Shown: positions 32,400-41,883, numbered from the stretch's first letter. The stretch is DNA of 64,000 bases from Mycobacterium haemophilum DSM 44634 (GCF_000340435.2 NZ_CP011883.2:3890687-3954686), one strand, 5' to 3'. Notes: a model not told the origin generated them from the sequence alone. Numbers and translations are program-made.

Positions 32400-33872
32400 G
32401 TGGGCGAAGAGGTCAAGCGCACCACGTATAACCGCACGCATCAGCTGGAATACCAGCGCAAGATGCAGCGGTGTTTGGACGTCTTCGAAACGATGCTTGC
32501 GCAGTGCCCGTTCGATACCGACCGGGCGCTCACCGGCATGGAGATTGAATGCAACCTTGTCGACGCTGACTACCAGCCCACCATGTCGAACCGGTACGTG
32601 CTGGACGCCATCAACGATCCCGCCTACCAAAGCGAATTAGGAGCTTACAACATCGAATTCAATGTTCCACCGCGGCCGCTGCCCGGACACACCAGCCTGG
32701 ATCTGGAGGCCGAAGTACGCGCCAGCCTGAATGATGCTGAGACCAAGGCTAACTCCGGCGGTGCCCATATCGTCATGATCGGCATCTTGCCCACGCTGAT
32801 GCCGGAACATCTGATCGACGGCTGGATGAGCGATTCAGCGCGGTATGCGGCCCTCAACGAGTCGATCTTCCGCGCCCGCGGCGAGGACATCCCCATCAAC
32901 ATTGCCGGTCCGGAGCCACTTGCCTGGCATACCGCCACCATCGCGCCCGAATCTGCGTGCACCAGCATGCAATTGCATTTGCAGGTAGCTCCGATGGATT
33001 TCGCTGCCCACTGGAACGCGGCTCAGGTGCTGGCCGGCCCGCAGCTGGCGCTGGGCGCCAACTCGCCCTACTTCTTCGCCCACCAACTGTGGGCCGAAAC
33101 CCGTATCGAACTGTTCACGCAGTCCACCGACACCCGCCCCGCGGAACTCAAGACCCAGGGTGTGCGACCGCGAGTCTGGTTCGGCGAACGCTGGATCACC
33201 TCGATCCTTGACCTTTTCCAGGAGAACATTCGCTACTTCCCGTCCCTGCTGCCTGAGGTCTCCGACGAGGATCCAGTTGCCGAGCTGGCCGCCGGACGCA
33301 CCCCGCATCTGTCCGAATTGCGTCTGCACAACGGCACTGTGTATCGGTGGAACCGACCGGTGTACGACGTTGTCGACGGACGCCCACATCTGCGATTGGA
33401 GAATCGGGTGTTGCCGGCGGGACCGACCATCGTTGACATGCTGGCGAATTCAGCCTTCTACTACGGCGCGCTACGCAGCATGTCCGAACAGGAGCGCCCA
33501 CTGTGGACCAGGATGAGTTTCGCTGCGGCACAAGCAAATTTCGGCGAGGCGGCCCAAAACGGCATGGACGCCCAGCTACACTGGCCGGGATTGGGCGGTG
33601 TGACGGCACCGCAGTTGGTGTTGGGCACGTTGCTCCCGATGGCCGACGAAGGCTTGCGGCGGTGGGGGGTCGACGCCGACGTGCGCGACCGGTTCCTCGG
33701 CGTCATCGAGGGCCGCGCCAAGACCGGCCGCAATGGCGCACGCTGGCAGGTGTCCACGGTTCGGGCGCTTCAGGACGATGGGATGGCTCGGCCGGTGGCA
33801 CTGGCCGAGATGCTGCGGCGGTACTGCGAGCACATGCACACCAACGAGCCGGTGCACATGTGGGACGCCTGA
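32400..33872 (+). CDS. Glutamate-cysteine ligase-family protein (Rv3698-like)
   Basis: A 490-residue protein of the glutamate-cysteine ligase 2 fold. The metal/ATP site motif GMEIECNLVD and NIEFNVPPRP are at the N-terminal half, and HLQV plus the later LRLENRVLPAGP complete the active-site region. The substrate is unknown; it is not EgtA, which is encoded at 38965-40284. The start could be GTG at 32400 or TTG at 32364. It is divergent from glpK. Confidence 0.88.
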   Translation: MGEEVKRTTYNRTHQLEYQRKMQRCLDVFETMLAQCPFDTDRALTGMEIECNLVDADYQPTMSNRYVLDAINDPAYQSELGAYNIEFNVPPRPLPGHTSLDLEAEVRASLNDAETKANSGGAHIVMIGILPTLMPEHLIDGWMSDSARYAALNESIFRARGEDIPINIAGPEPLAWHTATIAPESACTSMQLHLQVAPMDFAAHWNAAQVLAGPQLALGANSPYFFAHQLWAETRIELFTQSTDTRPAELKTQGVRPRVWFGERWITSILDLFQENIRYFPSLLPEVSDEDPVAELAAGRTPHLSELRLHNGTVYRWNRPVYDVVDGRPHLRLENRVLPAGPTIVDMLANSAFYYGALRSMSEQERPLWTRMSFAAAQANFGEAAQNGMDAQLHWPGLGGVTAPQLVLGTLLPMADEGLRRWGVDADVRDRFLGVIEGRAKTGRNGARWQVSTVRALQDDGMARPVALAEMLRRYCEHMHTNEPVHMWDA

Positions 33873-33894
33873 ATGCGCGCGTAGGTTAGGAACC

Positions 33895-34581
33895 ATGGCC
33901 AACGAGATCATGGATTGGGACAGCACCTACCGCGAACAGGGCGGCTTCGAGGGCCCACCGCCGTGGAACATCGGTGAGCCACAACCCGAACTGGCCGCGC
34001 TGATCGCCGAGGGCAAATTCCGCAGCGACGTGCTGGACGCTGGCTGCGGGTTCGCCGAGCTGTCGTTGGCGCTGGCCGCCGACGGCTACACCGTGGTCGG
34101 CATCGACCTCACGCCGACGGCCGTCGCCGCCGCCACCAAGGCGGCCGAGGAACGTGGATTGACCACAGCCAGCTTCGTGCAGGCCGACATCACTGAGTTC
34201 TCCGGCTATCCAGCCGGATCCGCCGGACGGTTCGCCACGGTGGTCGACAGCACGCTGTTTCACTCGCTGCCGGTGGAGGGCCGCGACGGCTACCTGCGCT
34301 CGGTGCACCGCGCGGCGGCCCCGGGCGCCAGCTACTACGTGCTGGTGTTCGCCAAGGGCGCCTTCCCCGCCGAGCTGGAAACCGGGCCCAACGAAGTCGA
34401 CGAGGCCGAATTGCACGCCGCGGTGAGCAAATACTGGGAGATCGACGAGATTCGGCCTGCCTATATTCACGCCAATGTCCCCGAGATCGCCGGGGCGCCG
34501 TTCGAATTTCCGCCGCACGACCGCGACGAACAGGGCCGGATGAAGTTTCCCGCATACCTGCTGACAGCGCACAAAGCGTAA
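33895..34581 (+). CDS. Class I SAM-dependent methyltransferase (Rv3699-like)
   Basis: A 228-residue methyltransferase with motif I VLDAGCGFAELS, the acidic loop VVGIDLTP, a motif near FVQADITEF and post-motif DSTLFHSLP. The substrate is unknown. It lies 22 bp after the ligase-like gene on the same strand, so the two probably share a transcript, and it converges with the ergothioneine operon. Confidence 0.9.
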   Translation: MANEIMDWDSTYREQGGFEGPPPWNIGEPQPELAALIAEGKFRSDVLDAGCGFAELSLALAADGYTVVGIDLTPTAVAAATKAAEERGLTTASFVQADITEFSGYPAGSAGRFATVVDSTLFHSLPVEGRDGYLRSVHRAAAPGASYYVLVFAKGAFPAELETGPNEVDEAELHAAVSKYWEIDEIRPAYIHANVPEIAGAPFEFPPHDRDEQGRMKFPAYLLTAHKA

Positions 34582-34669
34582 CGTCTCGTCATCAAGCAAT
34601 GAACCAAGGCGCTAGCGTATAGCCGGCCCGGGCGCGACATCTCCTTTTTCGCCGCGGTACTCCATAGCA

Positions 34670-35821
34670 TTAGGTAGCCGCGGTTGCGCTCGCCAAAGCT
34701 TCGGCGAAGGAAACCAGGTCGTCGGCGGTGGTATCGGCGTGCGGCGAGATCCGCAACACCGGCGCCCTCAGCTGCAGCGGCGCTCGCTCCACTGAAGCGT
34801 AGGTGGTCAAAATCCGCCGTTCGGCGAGCAGCCATGCCCGCACCGCCTGCGGATCGGCACCCTCGTCCGGAGCCAGGGTGGTGATCGCGCTCGGCTCATC
34901 GACCTCCTCGACCACCCGCCACCCGCGCACATCAGCCAGCACCGTCCGACTGATGCCACCCAGCGCGGCCAGGTGTGCTCGCACGGTCGCCGGTCCGCAC
35001 GCCAAATGTTCCCCCAGTGCTACCGAAAAACCCAATCGCGCAGCGACATTGGCCTCGCCGAGTTCGAGTTGCTGGGCCACCGTCAGATTCGTCGACGCCC
35101 ACCCCGAGGCCGCAAGTCTCGGATGCAACCGCTGCATCAGCTCAGGACGCATCGCAAGGAAGCCCACACCGCGCGGCCCGGCGATCCACTTGCGCGACGA
35201 CGCATAGGTCACATCCGCACCCACCGCGCAGTCCACCTGGCCTAGCGCTTGAGCGGCGTCTACGACCAGCGGTAATCCCAACTCGGCGCAGAGTTGCGCC
35301 ATCATCGACAGCGGTTGCACGACACCGCTGTGGCTAGCCACCGCGGTCAGATGAACCAGATCAGGTGGGTCCGCGGCCAAGGCGAAAGCCGCGTCGTCGA
35401 GCGCCAACCTGCCGTCCGCGAGGGTGGGCAGCGGTCGGCGATCGAATCGGTGTGCGGCCATCATGGCCAGGTTGGGACCGTATTCGCCGGGCAGGCAGGC
35501 CAGCGTCCTTCGGTCCGCCGGTCCTGCCGGCCAGCTGCCAAGCAGCAAGTCCAGCGCGTGCAGCGAGCCGGTGGTGAACACCACTTCGGCGTCGGGCATG
35601 CCGCTCAATGCGGCGACCGCGGCCCGCCCGGCATCCAGCACCGGGGTGGCGGCCTCAGCGGCGACATACCCGCCGACTTCGGCCTCGAACCGCGCGTGTT
35701 GAGCGGTAGCGTCGAGGACCGCGAAACTCTGACGCGAGCAGGCCGCACTGTCCAAATGCAGCCCGGCGACCGGCGGGCGGGCCGCCCGCCATCGGTCGGG
35801 CAGCGAATCGGCACCGTTCAC
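34670..35821 (-). CDS. egtE: Ergothioneine biosynthesis PLP-dependent lyase EgtE
   Basis: A 383-residue fold-type I PLP protein of the class V aminotransferase group. The Schiff-base lysine lies in SSRKWIAGPRGVGF, with the aspartate of VVDAAQALGQ binding the pyridine nitrogen. EgtE cleaves the C-S bond of the sulfoxide intermediate to yield ergothioneine. It is the last gene of egtA-B-C-D-E, and its GTG start overlaps the egtD stop by 4 bp. Confidence 0.93.
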   Translation of the reverse strand: MNGADSLPDRWRAARPPVAGLHLDSAACSRQSFAVLDATAQHARFEAEVGGYVAAEAATPVLDAGRAAVAALSGMPDAEVVFTTGSLHALDLLLGSWPAGPADRRTLACLPGEYGPNLAMMAAHRFDRRPLPTLADGRLALDDAAFALAADPPDLVHLTAVASHSGVVQPLSMMAQLCAELGLPLVVDAAQALGQVDCAVGADVTYASSRKWIAGPRGVGFLAMRPELMQRLHPRLAASGWASTNLTVAQQLELGEANVAARLGFSVALGEHLACGPATVRAHLAALGGISRTVLADVRGWRVVEEVDEPSAITTLAPDEGADPQAVRAWLLAERRILTTYASVERAPLQLRAPVLRISPHADTTADDLVSFAEALASATAAT

Positions 35822-36786
35822 CTGATCGCTAACGACAGCCCAAAGTCGCCAGCGCTGTCAGTCCACCACCGGATGCGACGCATTCCCGCCGCAGCCAATT
35901 CGGCACCCACCCCGTCCGAGCGGAACTTGCAGGAAACTTCGGTGAGCATCTCCTCCTCGGCCGCGAAGTCGACGCTCAAGCCGAGCGCAGCGACGCGCAC
36001 CCGCTGGCGCCGCTCGGCCCGCAGCCACATCTCGATGCGCTCGGCAGCGGTGTTCCAGCGCGCGACGTGCCGGTAGGCCTCGACGTCGAAATCGGCGTCG
36101 AGTTCCCGGTTGATCACCGCCAGCACATTGCGGTTGAACCGGGCGGTCACCCCGGCAGCGTCGTCGTAGGCACGCACCAGCCGAGCGGCGTCCTTGACCA
36201 GGTCGGTACCCAGCAGCAGACTGTCCCCTGGCCGCATGACCGCGGCTAAGGTTGCGAGGAACTCCGCGCGTGGTTCGGGCGTGAGGTTGCCGATCGTCGA
36301 CCCCAAGAACACGAACATACGTCGCCCACCGGTGGGAATCTCGGCCAGATGTTCCTCGAAATCGCCGCAGACAGCGTTGATTTCGACGCCTGAGTACTCG
36401 TGTTGTATGGCGGTTGCGGCCGCCGACAGCATGCTGGCATCGACGTCGAACGGTACGAACCTACGCAGCGACCCGCGGTCACGCAGCGCGTCCAACAACA
36501 GCCTGGTCTTCTCCGACGTCCCGCTGCCCAGTTCCACCAAGGTGTCGGCGTGGCTGGCGGACGCGATTTCGGCTGATCGAGCACACAGGATCTCAGCTTC
36601 GGCGCGGGTCGGGTAATACTCGGGTAACCGGGTGATCTGGTCGAACAGATCGCTGCCCACCGAATCGTAGAACCACTTGGGCGGCAATGACTTCGGTGTC
36701 TTTTGCAGGCCGTCGAACACATCGCGACGCAACGCGTGATACGCCGATTCGGCGGCGAGGTGGTTGGCCAGCGATAGCGTCATCAA
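35818..36786 (-). CDS. egtD: Histidine N-alpha-methyltransferase EgtD
   Basis: A 322-residue SAM-dependent enzyme that trimethylates histidine to hercynine, the first step in ergothioneine synthesis. Motif I is VELGSGTSEKTR; LPEYYPTRAE near the start contacts histidine, and FLGSTIGNLTP with the later GLSVDFAAEEEML completes the family signature. It overlaps egtC and egtE by 4 bp each side. Confidence 0.96.
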   Translation of the reverse strand: MMTLSLANHLAAESAYHALRRDVFDGLQKTPKSLPPKWFYDSVGSDLFDQITRLPEYYPTRAEAEILCARSAEIASASHADTLVELGSGTSEKTRLLLDALRDRGSLRRFVPFDVDASMLSAAATAIQHEYSGVEINAVCGDFEEHLAEIPTGGRRMFVFLGSTIGNLTPEPRAEFLATLAAVMRPGDSLLLGTDLVKDAARLVRAYDDAAGVTARFNRNVLAVINRELDADFDVEAYRHVARWNTAAERIEMWLRAERRQRVRVAALGLSVDFAAEEEMLTEVSCKFRSDGVGAELAAAGMRRIRWWTDSAGDFGLSLAIR

Positions 36787-37493
36787 GATCCTTTCGGGTA
36801 ATCTAGGGATGTCAATGTGACACCCTCCGCGGTGACTTCGACGAAGTGGCGGTCCGGCACGTCCTCCCAGTCGTAGACGTCGTCATACGGCTCGCTGGCC
36901 AGCACCACACCGTCGTCACGGCGCAGAATGGACAACGTGTCACCCCAGACGGTGGCCAACAGACGAGACCCATTGGCGGCCAACACGTTAAGTCGGGCAT
37001 CCGGGTCGGCAGCAGCGATCTGCACGACGGTTTCGCCCAGCATGTCGAGCCCACGCGCGAATATGGTGGCCGCGAGTATCGCGCTGTCGCAAACCGATTC
37101 GGCGGACGAGCTAAGCGGCAGCACAGCACGGTCGACAACACCGTTGTGCGACAACAACCAATGGCCGTCAGTGAAGGGCGCGGTTGCGCTGGCTTCAATC
37201 GGCATGCCTACGGTCGCCGAGCGCACCGCGGCCACCACACAGTGACTGCGCAGCGCGGGCGCTATCGAGTCGAACGACACGTCGGCCCACAACGGCGCAG
37301 AGCTGCGCCAACGACGGGGAACCTGGCAGTCCGAAAAGCCGTCGAAAAACCCGACACCCCACCCGTCGGCGTTCATCAGCCCATGCTTTTGCCGACGCGG
37401 AGCATAGGACTGCACCCGAAGACTGTGCGGCGGGTCTAACACCAACGACGACACCGTGGCCTGCGCTCCCAGCCACCCCAAGTGACGGCACAT
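36783..37493 (-). CDS. egtC: Gamma-glutamyl hercynylcysteine sulfoxide hydrolase EgtC
   Basis: A 236-residue class II glutamine amidotransferase-type (Ntn) hydrolase that removes the gamma-glutamyl group from the intermediate. The start MCRHLGWLG puts Cys2 at the N-terminus after methionine removal, as the mechanism requires; I therefore chose 37493 over an ATG 12 bases upstream. GLMNADGWGVGFF and LSHNGVVD are the family motifs. It overlaps the egtB stop by ATGA. Confidence 0.95.
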   Translation of the reverse strand: MCRHLGWLGAQATVSSLVLDPPHSLRVQSYAPRRQKHGLMNADGWGVGFFDGFSDCQVPRRWRSSAPLWADVSFDSIAPALRSHCVVAAVRSATVGMPIEASATAPFTDGHWLLSHNGVVDRAVLPLSSSAESVCDSAILAATIFARGLDMLGETVVQIAAADPDARLNVLAANGSRLLATVWGDTLSILRRDDGVVLASEPYDDVYDWEDVPDRHFVEVTAEGVTLTSLDYPKGS

Positions 37494-38968
37494 CAAACGT
37501 CCCACGCCAACCGGAGACCGCAGAAGATCTGGCGGCGAACCGGGTGATCCCAGTTGCGGAAGCTGGGCCGCAGGATGGCAGGCTCCACGGCCCAGGATCC
37601 ACCCCGCAGCACCCGATAGTCGCCGTCGAAGAACGGCTGCGAGTAACGCTCATAGATCATCGGAACAAACCCCGGCCAGGGCCGCAGCGGCGAGCTTGTC
37701 CACTCCCAGACATCGCCCAGCATCTGCTCGACCCCGTAAGCCGACGCTCCGGCCGGGTAGGCGCCGACCGGCGCCGGACGCAGCGCGCTGCCACCCAGGT
37801 TGGCGTGCGCTTCCGTCGGCTCCTCGACCCCCCACGGGTAGCGACGCCGGGTGTTCGTCGCCGGATCCCACGCACAGGCCTTCTCCCACTCCGTCTCGGT
37901 GGGCAGCCGCGCGCCGGCCCAGGCTGCGTAGGCCTCGGCTTCAAAGTAGGAGACATGCTGCACCGGCTCGTCAGCCGGAATGTCTTCGACATAGCCAAAC
38001 CGGATGCGGGTGCACCCGTCGGAACTCCAGAATTGCGGCGCGGTCAGGCCCGCACACTGACGGTGCTGCCAGCCCCGCGCCGACCACCATCGCGCGTCGG
38101 CGTAGCCGCCGTCGTCGATGAAGTGTTGCCATTCGCCGTTGCTGACCGGAAACCGACCAATCCGGAACGCCGGTACGTCGACGACGTGGGCGGGACGCTC
38201 ATTGTCCAACGAATACGGTTCGCTGGCGGCGTCGACGCCCAACACGAACGGGCCGGCGGGTACGGGCACCGACGTTCCGACCATTCCACGCCGCCCGGCA
38301 GGCAGGGCGGACGTGTCGGGCAACAGCGCCGCCCCGGTGCGCAGATTCAATGCCTGCAGCATGGTTTCGTCGTGTTGGTTTTCGTGGCTGACCACCATGC
38401 CGAACACGAAGGCCGCCTCGTCGCCAGCGGGGTCGTCAGGTAGGGCATCGAGGGCATCCAGAGCAGCGGACCGCACGGTGCGGCAATAGGACCGCGCCCG
38501 CTCCGGAGACAGCAGCGGTAATTCGACACGACTGACCCGGGAATGCTTGAAGGCGTCGTAGAGGCCCTCGACAGCTGGCGGCAATATCCCGGGCCGATTC
38601 GGGTCACCGCCTCGCAGTAGCCAAAGCTCCTCCTGCTGACCGATGTGCGCCAGGTCCCACACCAGTGGGCTCATCAACGGGTCGTACTGCCGGCAAAGTT
38701 CGGCGTCGTCGAAATCGACTAGCCGCAACGTCCGCAGCCGCGCGCGAGTCAGATCGTCGGCGAGCTGCCCCCGGCATGACGATCGCAAGCGCGGCGCAGC
38801 CGGGTGCAGCGGGTCGGAATCATCAGCGCATGACGATCGCAAGCGCGGCGCAGCCGGGCGCAGCGGGTCGGAATCATCAGCGCATGACGATCGCAAGCGC
38901 GGCGCAGCCGGGCGCTGGGGGTACCGCCCGCTTGCGGGGGACGGGTCGGAATCATCAGCGAACGTCAC
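37493..38968 (-). CDS. egtB: Sulfoxide synthase EgtB with an N-terminal extension made of repeats
   Basis: A 491-residue non-haem iron sulfoxide synthase that joins gamma-glutamylcysteine to hercynine. The DinB-like domain holds the iron ligands (HIGQQEELW; SHENQHDE), and the C-terminal FGE-sulfatase domain carries WEKACAWDP and the DVWEWTSSP ending. The only possible start is the GTG at 38968, overlapping egtA's TGA. Family sequence begins at about residue 66 (QLADDLTRARLRTL); residues 4-64 are the translation of three copies of a dispersed repeat, each giving DSDP then RPAAPRLRSS. No in-frame start lies between the repeats and the conserved domain, so they must be translated. Confidence 0.93.
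   Translation of the reverse strand: MTFADDSDPSPASGRYPQRPAAPRLRSSCADDSDPLRPAAPRLRSSCADDSDPLHPAAPRLRSSCRGQLADDLTRARLRTLRLVDFDDAELCRQYDPLMSPLVWDLAHIGQQEELWLLRGGDPNRPGILPPAVEGLYDAFKHSRVSRVELPLLSPERARSYCRTVRSAALDALDALPDDPAGDEAAFVFGMVVSHENQHDETMLQALNLRTGAALLPDTSALPAGRRGMVGTSVPVPAGPFVLGVDAASEPYSLDNERPAHVVDVPAFRIGRFPVSNGEWQHFIDDGGYADARWWSARGWQHRQCAGLTAPQFWSSDGCTRIRFGYVEDIPADEPVQHVSYFEAEAYAAWAGARLPTETEWEKACAWDPATNTRRRYPWGVEEPTEAHANLGGSALRPAPVGAYPAGASAYGVEQMLGDVWEWTSSPLRPWPGFVPMIYERYSQPFFDGDYRVLRGGSWAVEPAILRPSFRNWDHPVRRQIFCGLRLAWDV
38775..38960 (+). repeat. Three tandem copies of the dispersed repeat, 54-bp period, inside egtB
   Basis: Copies start at 38775, 38829 and 38883, each beginning ATGACGATCGCAAGCGCGGC and containing GCAGCGGGTCGGAATCATCA. 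The third copy has a 24-bp net insertion (GGGGGTACCGCCCGCTTGCG region) that matches the second repeat family at 55.8 kb. Both the 54-bp period and the insertion keep the egtB frame. Confidence 0.92.
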
Positions 38969-40284
38969 AGGCCCCCTTGGGTCGACCGCGCGGCCTCCGC
39001 GACCGTAGCCGCGATGCCGTGCTTGATTACCCGCTCGGAAAAGTCGTCCCCGGGACAGCGGCCCCGCTCGACCCTGCAGACCAGCCGCTCCATCGCGTCG
39101 CTGAGCTCCGCCGGCGCGTTTGCGGCGGCGACGGCCACACACCGGTTGGCCGCCGCGTACAGCCGCCGGTCACGCAGACCGACCCGGGCCGCGGTGTCCC
39201 AGGCGGTGGCCACCGGTTCAACGGCTTCAGCCGCGATGTCGGTGGCGGCCGGGTCGTCGAGCAGCGCCACCAGCGTGAACACCAGGGCGGGCCAGAAGGC
39301 ATCCGGCGCGCTATCGAGGTAGCGAATTTCCAGCCACTGCCGTGGACGGACCGGTGGGAACAGAGTAGTCAGGTGATAGTCCAGGTCGGCGAGGGTCGGA
39401 CGGCGGCCGCCGAGCAGGACCAAGCCGTCCGCCCAGTCGGCGAAGGCCACATAGTGCGTGACCGCGGTAAGGTCCGGGGCGTCCAGGTTGTGCACCAGCA
39501 TCACCGGCGCCTTGAGGGCATAGCGCGCCCAGTCGGTGCCGGGGTCATCGCCGCTGGCCCCCAGGATGGGTCCGCAGCGTGCGGAGTCCATCTGGCCCCA
39601 CACCCGCTGCCGGGTGGAGACCCAACCAGAGAATTCCCCGCCGAGCATCGGGGAGTTGGCGGCGATCGCGATCATGGTGGGCCCCAGGGCGTGCGCCAGC
39701 CACACCCGCGCCGCCCATCCGGCTTGCGGCCCGGCGTCCACGTTGACCTGGACCGAGGCGGTCGACGTCATCATCGCCGCACCCGCCACCCCAGAGTCGC
39801 TGGCAGCGAAGAACTGTTCCATCGCCCGGTAACGCGCCCCCGGGTTAACGCGCTCGGCCGGCCGCAACGGGTCCGCGCCCAGGAAAACCAGCCCCAGCCC
39901 GGCGTCGGCAAAAGCCGACCGCAGCACCGCCTGGTCGCGGTGCATCGCGTCGATGGCAGGTAGCACGCCGTCGGCCGGCGGGCCAGACAGCTCGACGGCG
40001 CCACCGGGTTCGACGCTGACCATGCTGCCGCCCGGCAGCGGGCTAAGCCACTGCAAAACCTCAGTAATTTCGTCCCAGCCCGGCCGGCGCTGCGGATCGG
40101 CCGGGTCGTAGCAGTGCGCCTCCATTTCCAGACCCACCCGTCCCAGCGGCGCATCGACCAGACAGCCGTCGGCAATGTACTGCGCGGCAGCCGAGCAACT
40201 GGCCAGCTCGACACTGTTCTTCTCTGAGGCCGAGCAGGCGGCGTCTAGCTGCGAAGCCGCGGCCGTGATGGCAGCGAACGTCAT
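38965..40284 (-). CDS. egtA: Glutamate-cysteine ligase EgtA
   Basis: A 439-residue glutamate-cysteine ligase (GCS2 family) making gamma-glutamylcysteine, the sulfur donor for EgtB. Motifs include VGLEMEAHCYDP (metal/glutamate site), GGAVELSGPP and TASVQVNVDAG with the arginine-containing later segment QWLEIRYLDSAP. It is the first gene of the ergothioneine operon on the minus strand. In M. tuberculosis it is annotated gshA (Rv3704c), although mycobacteria make mycothiol rather than glutathione. Confidence 0.95.
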   Translation of the reverse strand: MTFAAITAAASQLDAACSASEKNSVELASCSAAAQYIADGCLVDAPLGRVGLEMEAHCYDPADPQRRPGWDEITEVLQWLSPLPGGSMVSVEPGGAVELSGPPADGVLPAIDAMHRDQAVLRSAFADAGLGLVFLGADPLRPAERVNPGARYRAMEQFFAASDSGVAGAAMMTSTASVQVNVDAGPQAGWAARVWLAHALGPTMIAIAANSPMLGGEFSGWVSTRQRVWGQMDSARCGPILGASGDDPGTDWARYALKAPVMLVHNLDAPDLTAVTHYVAFADWADGLVLLGGRRPTLADLDYHLTTLFPPVRPRQWLEIRYLDSAPDAFWPALVFTLVALLDDPAATDIAAEAVEPVATAWDTAARVGLRDRRLYAAANRCVAVAAANAPAELSDAMERLVCRVERGRCPGDDFSERVIKHGIAATVAEAARSTQGGL

Positions 40285-40428
40285 ATCACGATCCCTCCGG
40301 GCCCGAGCAAATCTCGCGGACCGCTTGTTACGCAGCTATCGGAACGATAGCCGCCACCCCTTCATCATGCAGACCGCCCCGACATATTCCCGTTGCCGCG
40401 CCCTTTCGTGGCACGGCGTACACCCGAG

Positions 40429-41076
40429 CTATTGACCCAGCGCGTTCTGCATCGCGCCGGCCAGCACGTTGACCGCGGGACCAGCGTTGCCAGATTGGCA
40501 AACCTTCGCCTGCAGCAACACGTTTTCGCGCAGCCGGGTTTGCACGAAACACCGACGATCGGTTCCTGCTTCCTGCTTGGTCCAATTCGCGTCGGTATCG
40601 GTCGGCGCGCCACCTTCGAACGACCAGACCTGGGTTGTCCCGTTATCCAGGTGCATCGCGGTGGTCTGTCCCGAGCAACCCACGGTTCGGTCCACGACCC
40701 GATGGAAGGCCCGGGCCGCGGCGTCGTTGGTGGCAAATACCCCGACCGCCTGCTTGACGAAGTGGGTCTGGTCGTTCGCCGACGTCTGGGCAATGGCTCC
40801 GTTGAACGACGCTAAGTCAGGGTCGTTGTACACCTCGGGCAGCCCGATGTCCGCCCAGTTGTTGCATACCGGCAGGTCGACCGAGTACGTCTGCGACGGC
40901 TCGGTGAACACCGACTCCCACCCCATGGGTCCACCGACGATATTGCCCACCGAGCCCTTGCCGAGGACCGCGTAAGACACCACTCCCGGGTCGGAGGGGT
41001 GGGCGCCTGCGATCGGTATCCCCAGCGCAGCCCCCACGCCCAGACCGACACCCATCGCCGCGGCGGATATCCGCAT
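40429..41076 (-). CDS. Secreted sensor-domain (PknH_C-like) protein (Rv3705c-like)
   Basis: A 215-residue exported protein. The chosen ATG gives a signal peptide (MRISAAAMGVGLGVGAALG, cleavage near AGAHP), then a domain with paired cysteines (PVCNNW, TVGCSG, RRCFVQ, AKVCQ), matching the extracellular PknH_C/sensor fold found on Ser/Thr kinases and stand-alone lipoproteins. No lipobox is visible. GTG at 41088 or ATG at 41151 are alternative starts. Ligand unknown. Confidence 0.85.
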   Translation of the reverse strand: MRISAAAMGVGLGVGAALGIPIAGAHPSDPGVVSYAVLGKGSVGNIVGGPMGWESVFTEPSQTYSVDLPVCNNWADIGLPEVYNDPDLASFNGAIAQTSANDQTHFVKQAVGVFATNDAAARAFHRVVDRTVGCSGQTTAMHLDNGTTQVWSFEGGAPTDTDANWTKQEAGTDRRCFVQTRLRENVLLQAKVCQSGNAGPAVNVLAGAMQNALGQ

Positions 41077-41469
41077 CGCCCGGTTCACTGGCCGCCGGTC
41101 GCTGTGGATTCTATGGTGTAACCGACTTCGACTGTCATGGGTCTCGATCATGCCAGCCTGACGCTGCGCGGTGAATGTCGGCAGGAGCTGCCGTCCTTAG
41201 CAGCGCGCGACAGGTCGGCCTGGGGACCGCCGTGAGAGTTGGGCGTCTAGGGCAGGCTGGCCGGATTCACGGAAATCCCGAAGCGGCATGGTAATTCACC
41301 GTTCCGTGACGCGTCCGCTAGCTTTCGAAGGCTCGAATATAGGTGGGCATCAAGTACTTTCAGTGCGATGCCGTGCCGCCGCACCCAGCCAAGATGCCGG
41401 GCCGGCAGTTGCGTGAGGCCCCGATTCTGGAATTAGTTAAGAAAGTTCGACATCCCGTCCGGGTACCCG
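41077..41469. other. 393-bp gap, nothing recognised
   Basis: No supported frame, repeat or RNA is visible between the sensor-domain gene and the downstream membrane protein gene. Short GC-rich dyads occur but none resembles a known element. Confidence 0.4.
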
Positions 41470-41883
41470 CTAGGGCCGTGCGGGCGAAGTGCTAGAAGGC
41501 GTGGTCGTCGGCAACTGACCGGGACCACCCGGACCAAAGACCGGGCCAACCGGACCGCCAAAGAACGGGGGAGCAATCCCGGGACCACCCGGCGCCCAAT
41601 ACTGCCCCGGCCCGACACCCGGACCGGGCGGTCCCCAGGGCTTGAAGATGCCGTGGTCATGGCGGTAATGGCAGGGGTGGTGAGACCCCGCGATCACCGC
41701 GCCCGAGAAGAATACGACCGCGAGGATGAACACTATCCCGGCGACGATCACCACCCACGCCGCGGCCGTGTACAGCCGGCTCGGTTTGACCTGCAGCGCC
41801 ACTGGCGGCGGCAGTGGTGGTGGCGGTGGCGGGGCTGCGGCGGCGGGAGTCGGTTGGTTCGTTGGTTCTGGTGTTTCGCTCAT
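41470..41883 (-). CDS. Proline-rich single-pass membrane protein (Rv3705A-like)
   Basis: A 137-residue protein with an N-terminal Pro-rich cytosolic tail (PPPPPPLPPP), one membrane helix (AAAWVVIVAGIVFILAVVFF) and an external tail rich in Pro/Gly/Phe (GPPGPGVGPGQYW, PPFFGGPVGPVFGPGGPG) that starts with a His-rich patch (GSHHPCHYRHDHG). It is a tandem paralogue of the next gene. Function unknown; conserved in this position in mycobacteria. Confidence 0.83.
   Translation of the reverse strand: MSETPEPTNQPTPAAAAPPPPPPLPPPVALQVKPSRLYTAAAWVVIVAGIVFILAVVFFSGAVIAGSHHPCHYRHDHGIFKPWGPPGPGVGPGQYWAPGGPGIAPPFFGGPVGPVFGPGGPGQLPTTTPSSTSPARP

Noticed and set aside
35980..36005. Apparent dispersed-repeat match inside egtD
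   Set aside because: Only CAAGCCGAGCGCAGCG is similar; it encodes the conserved GLSV segment of EgtD, so the match is coincidental.
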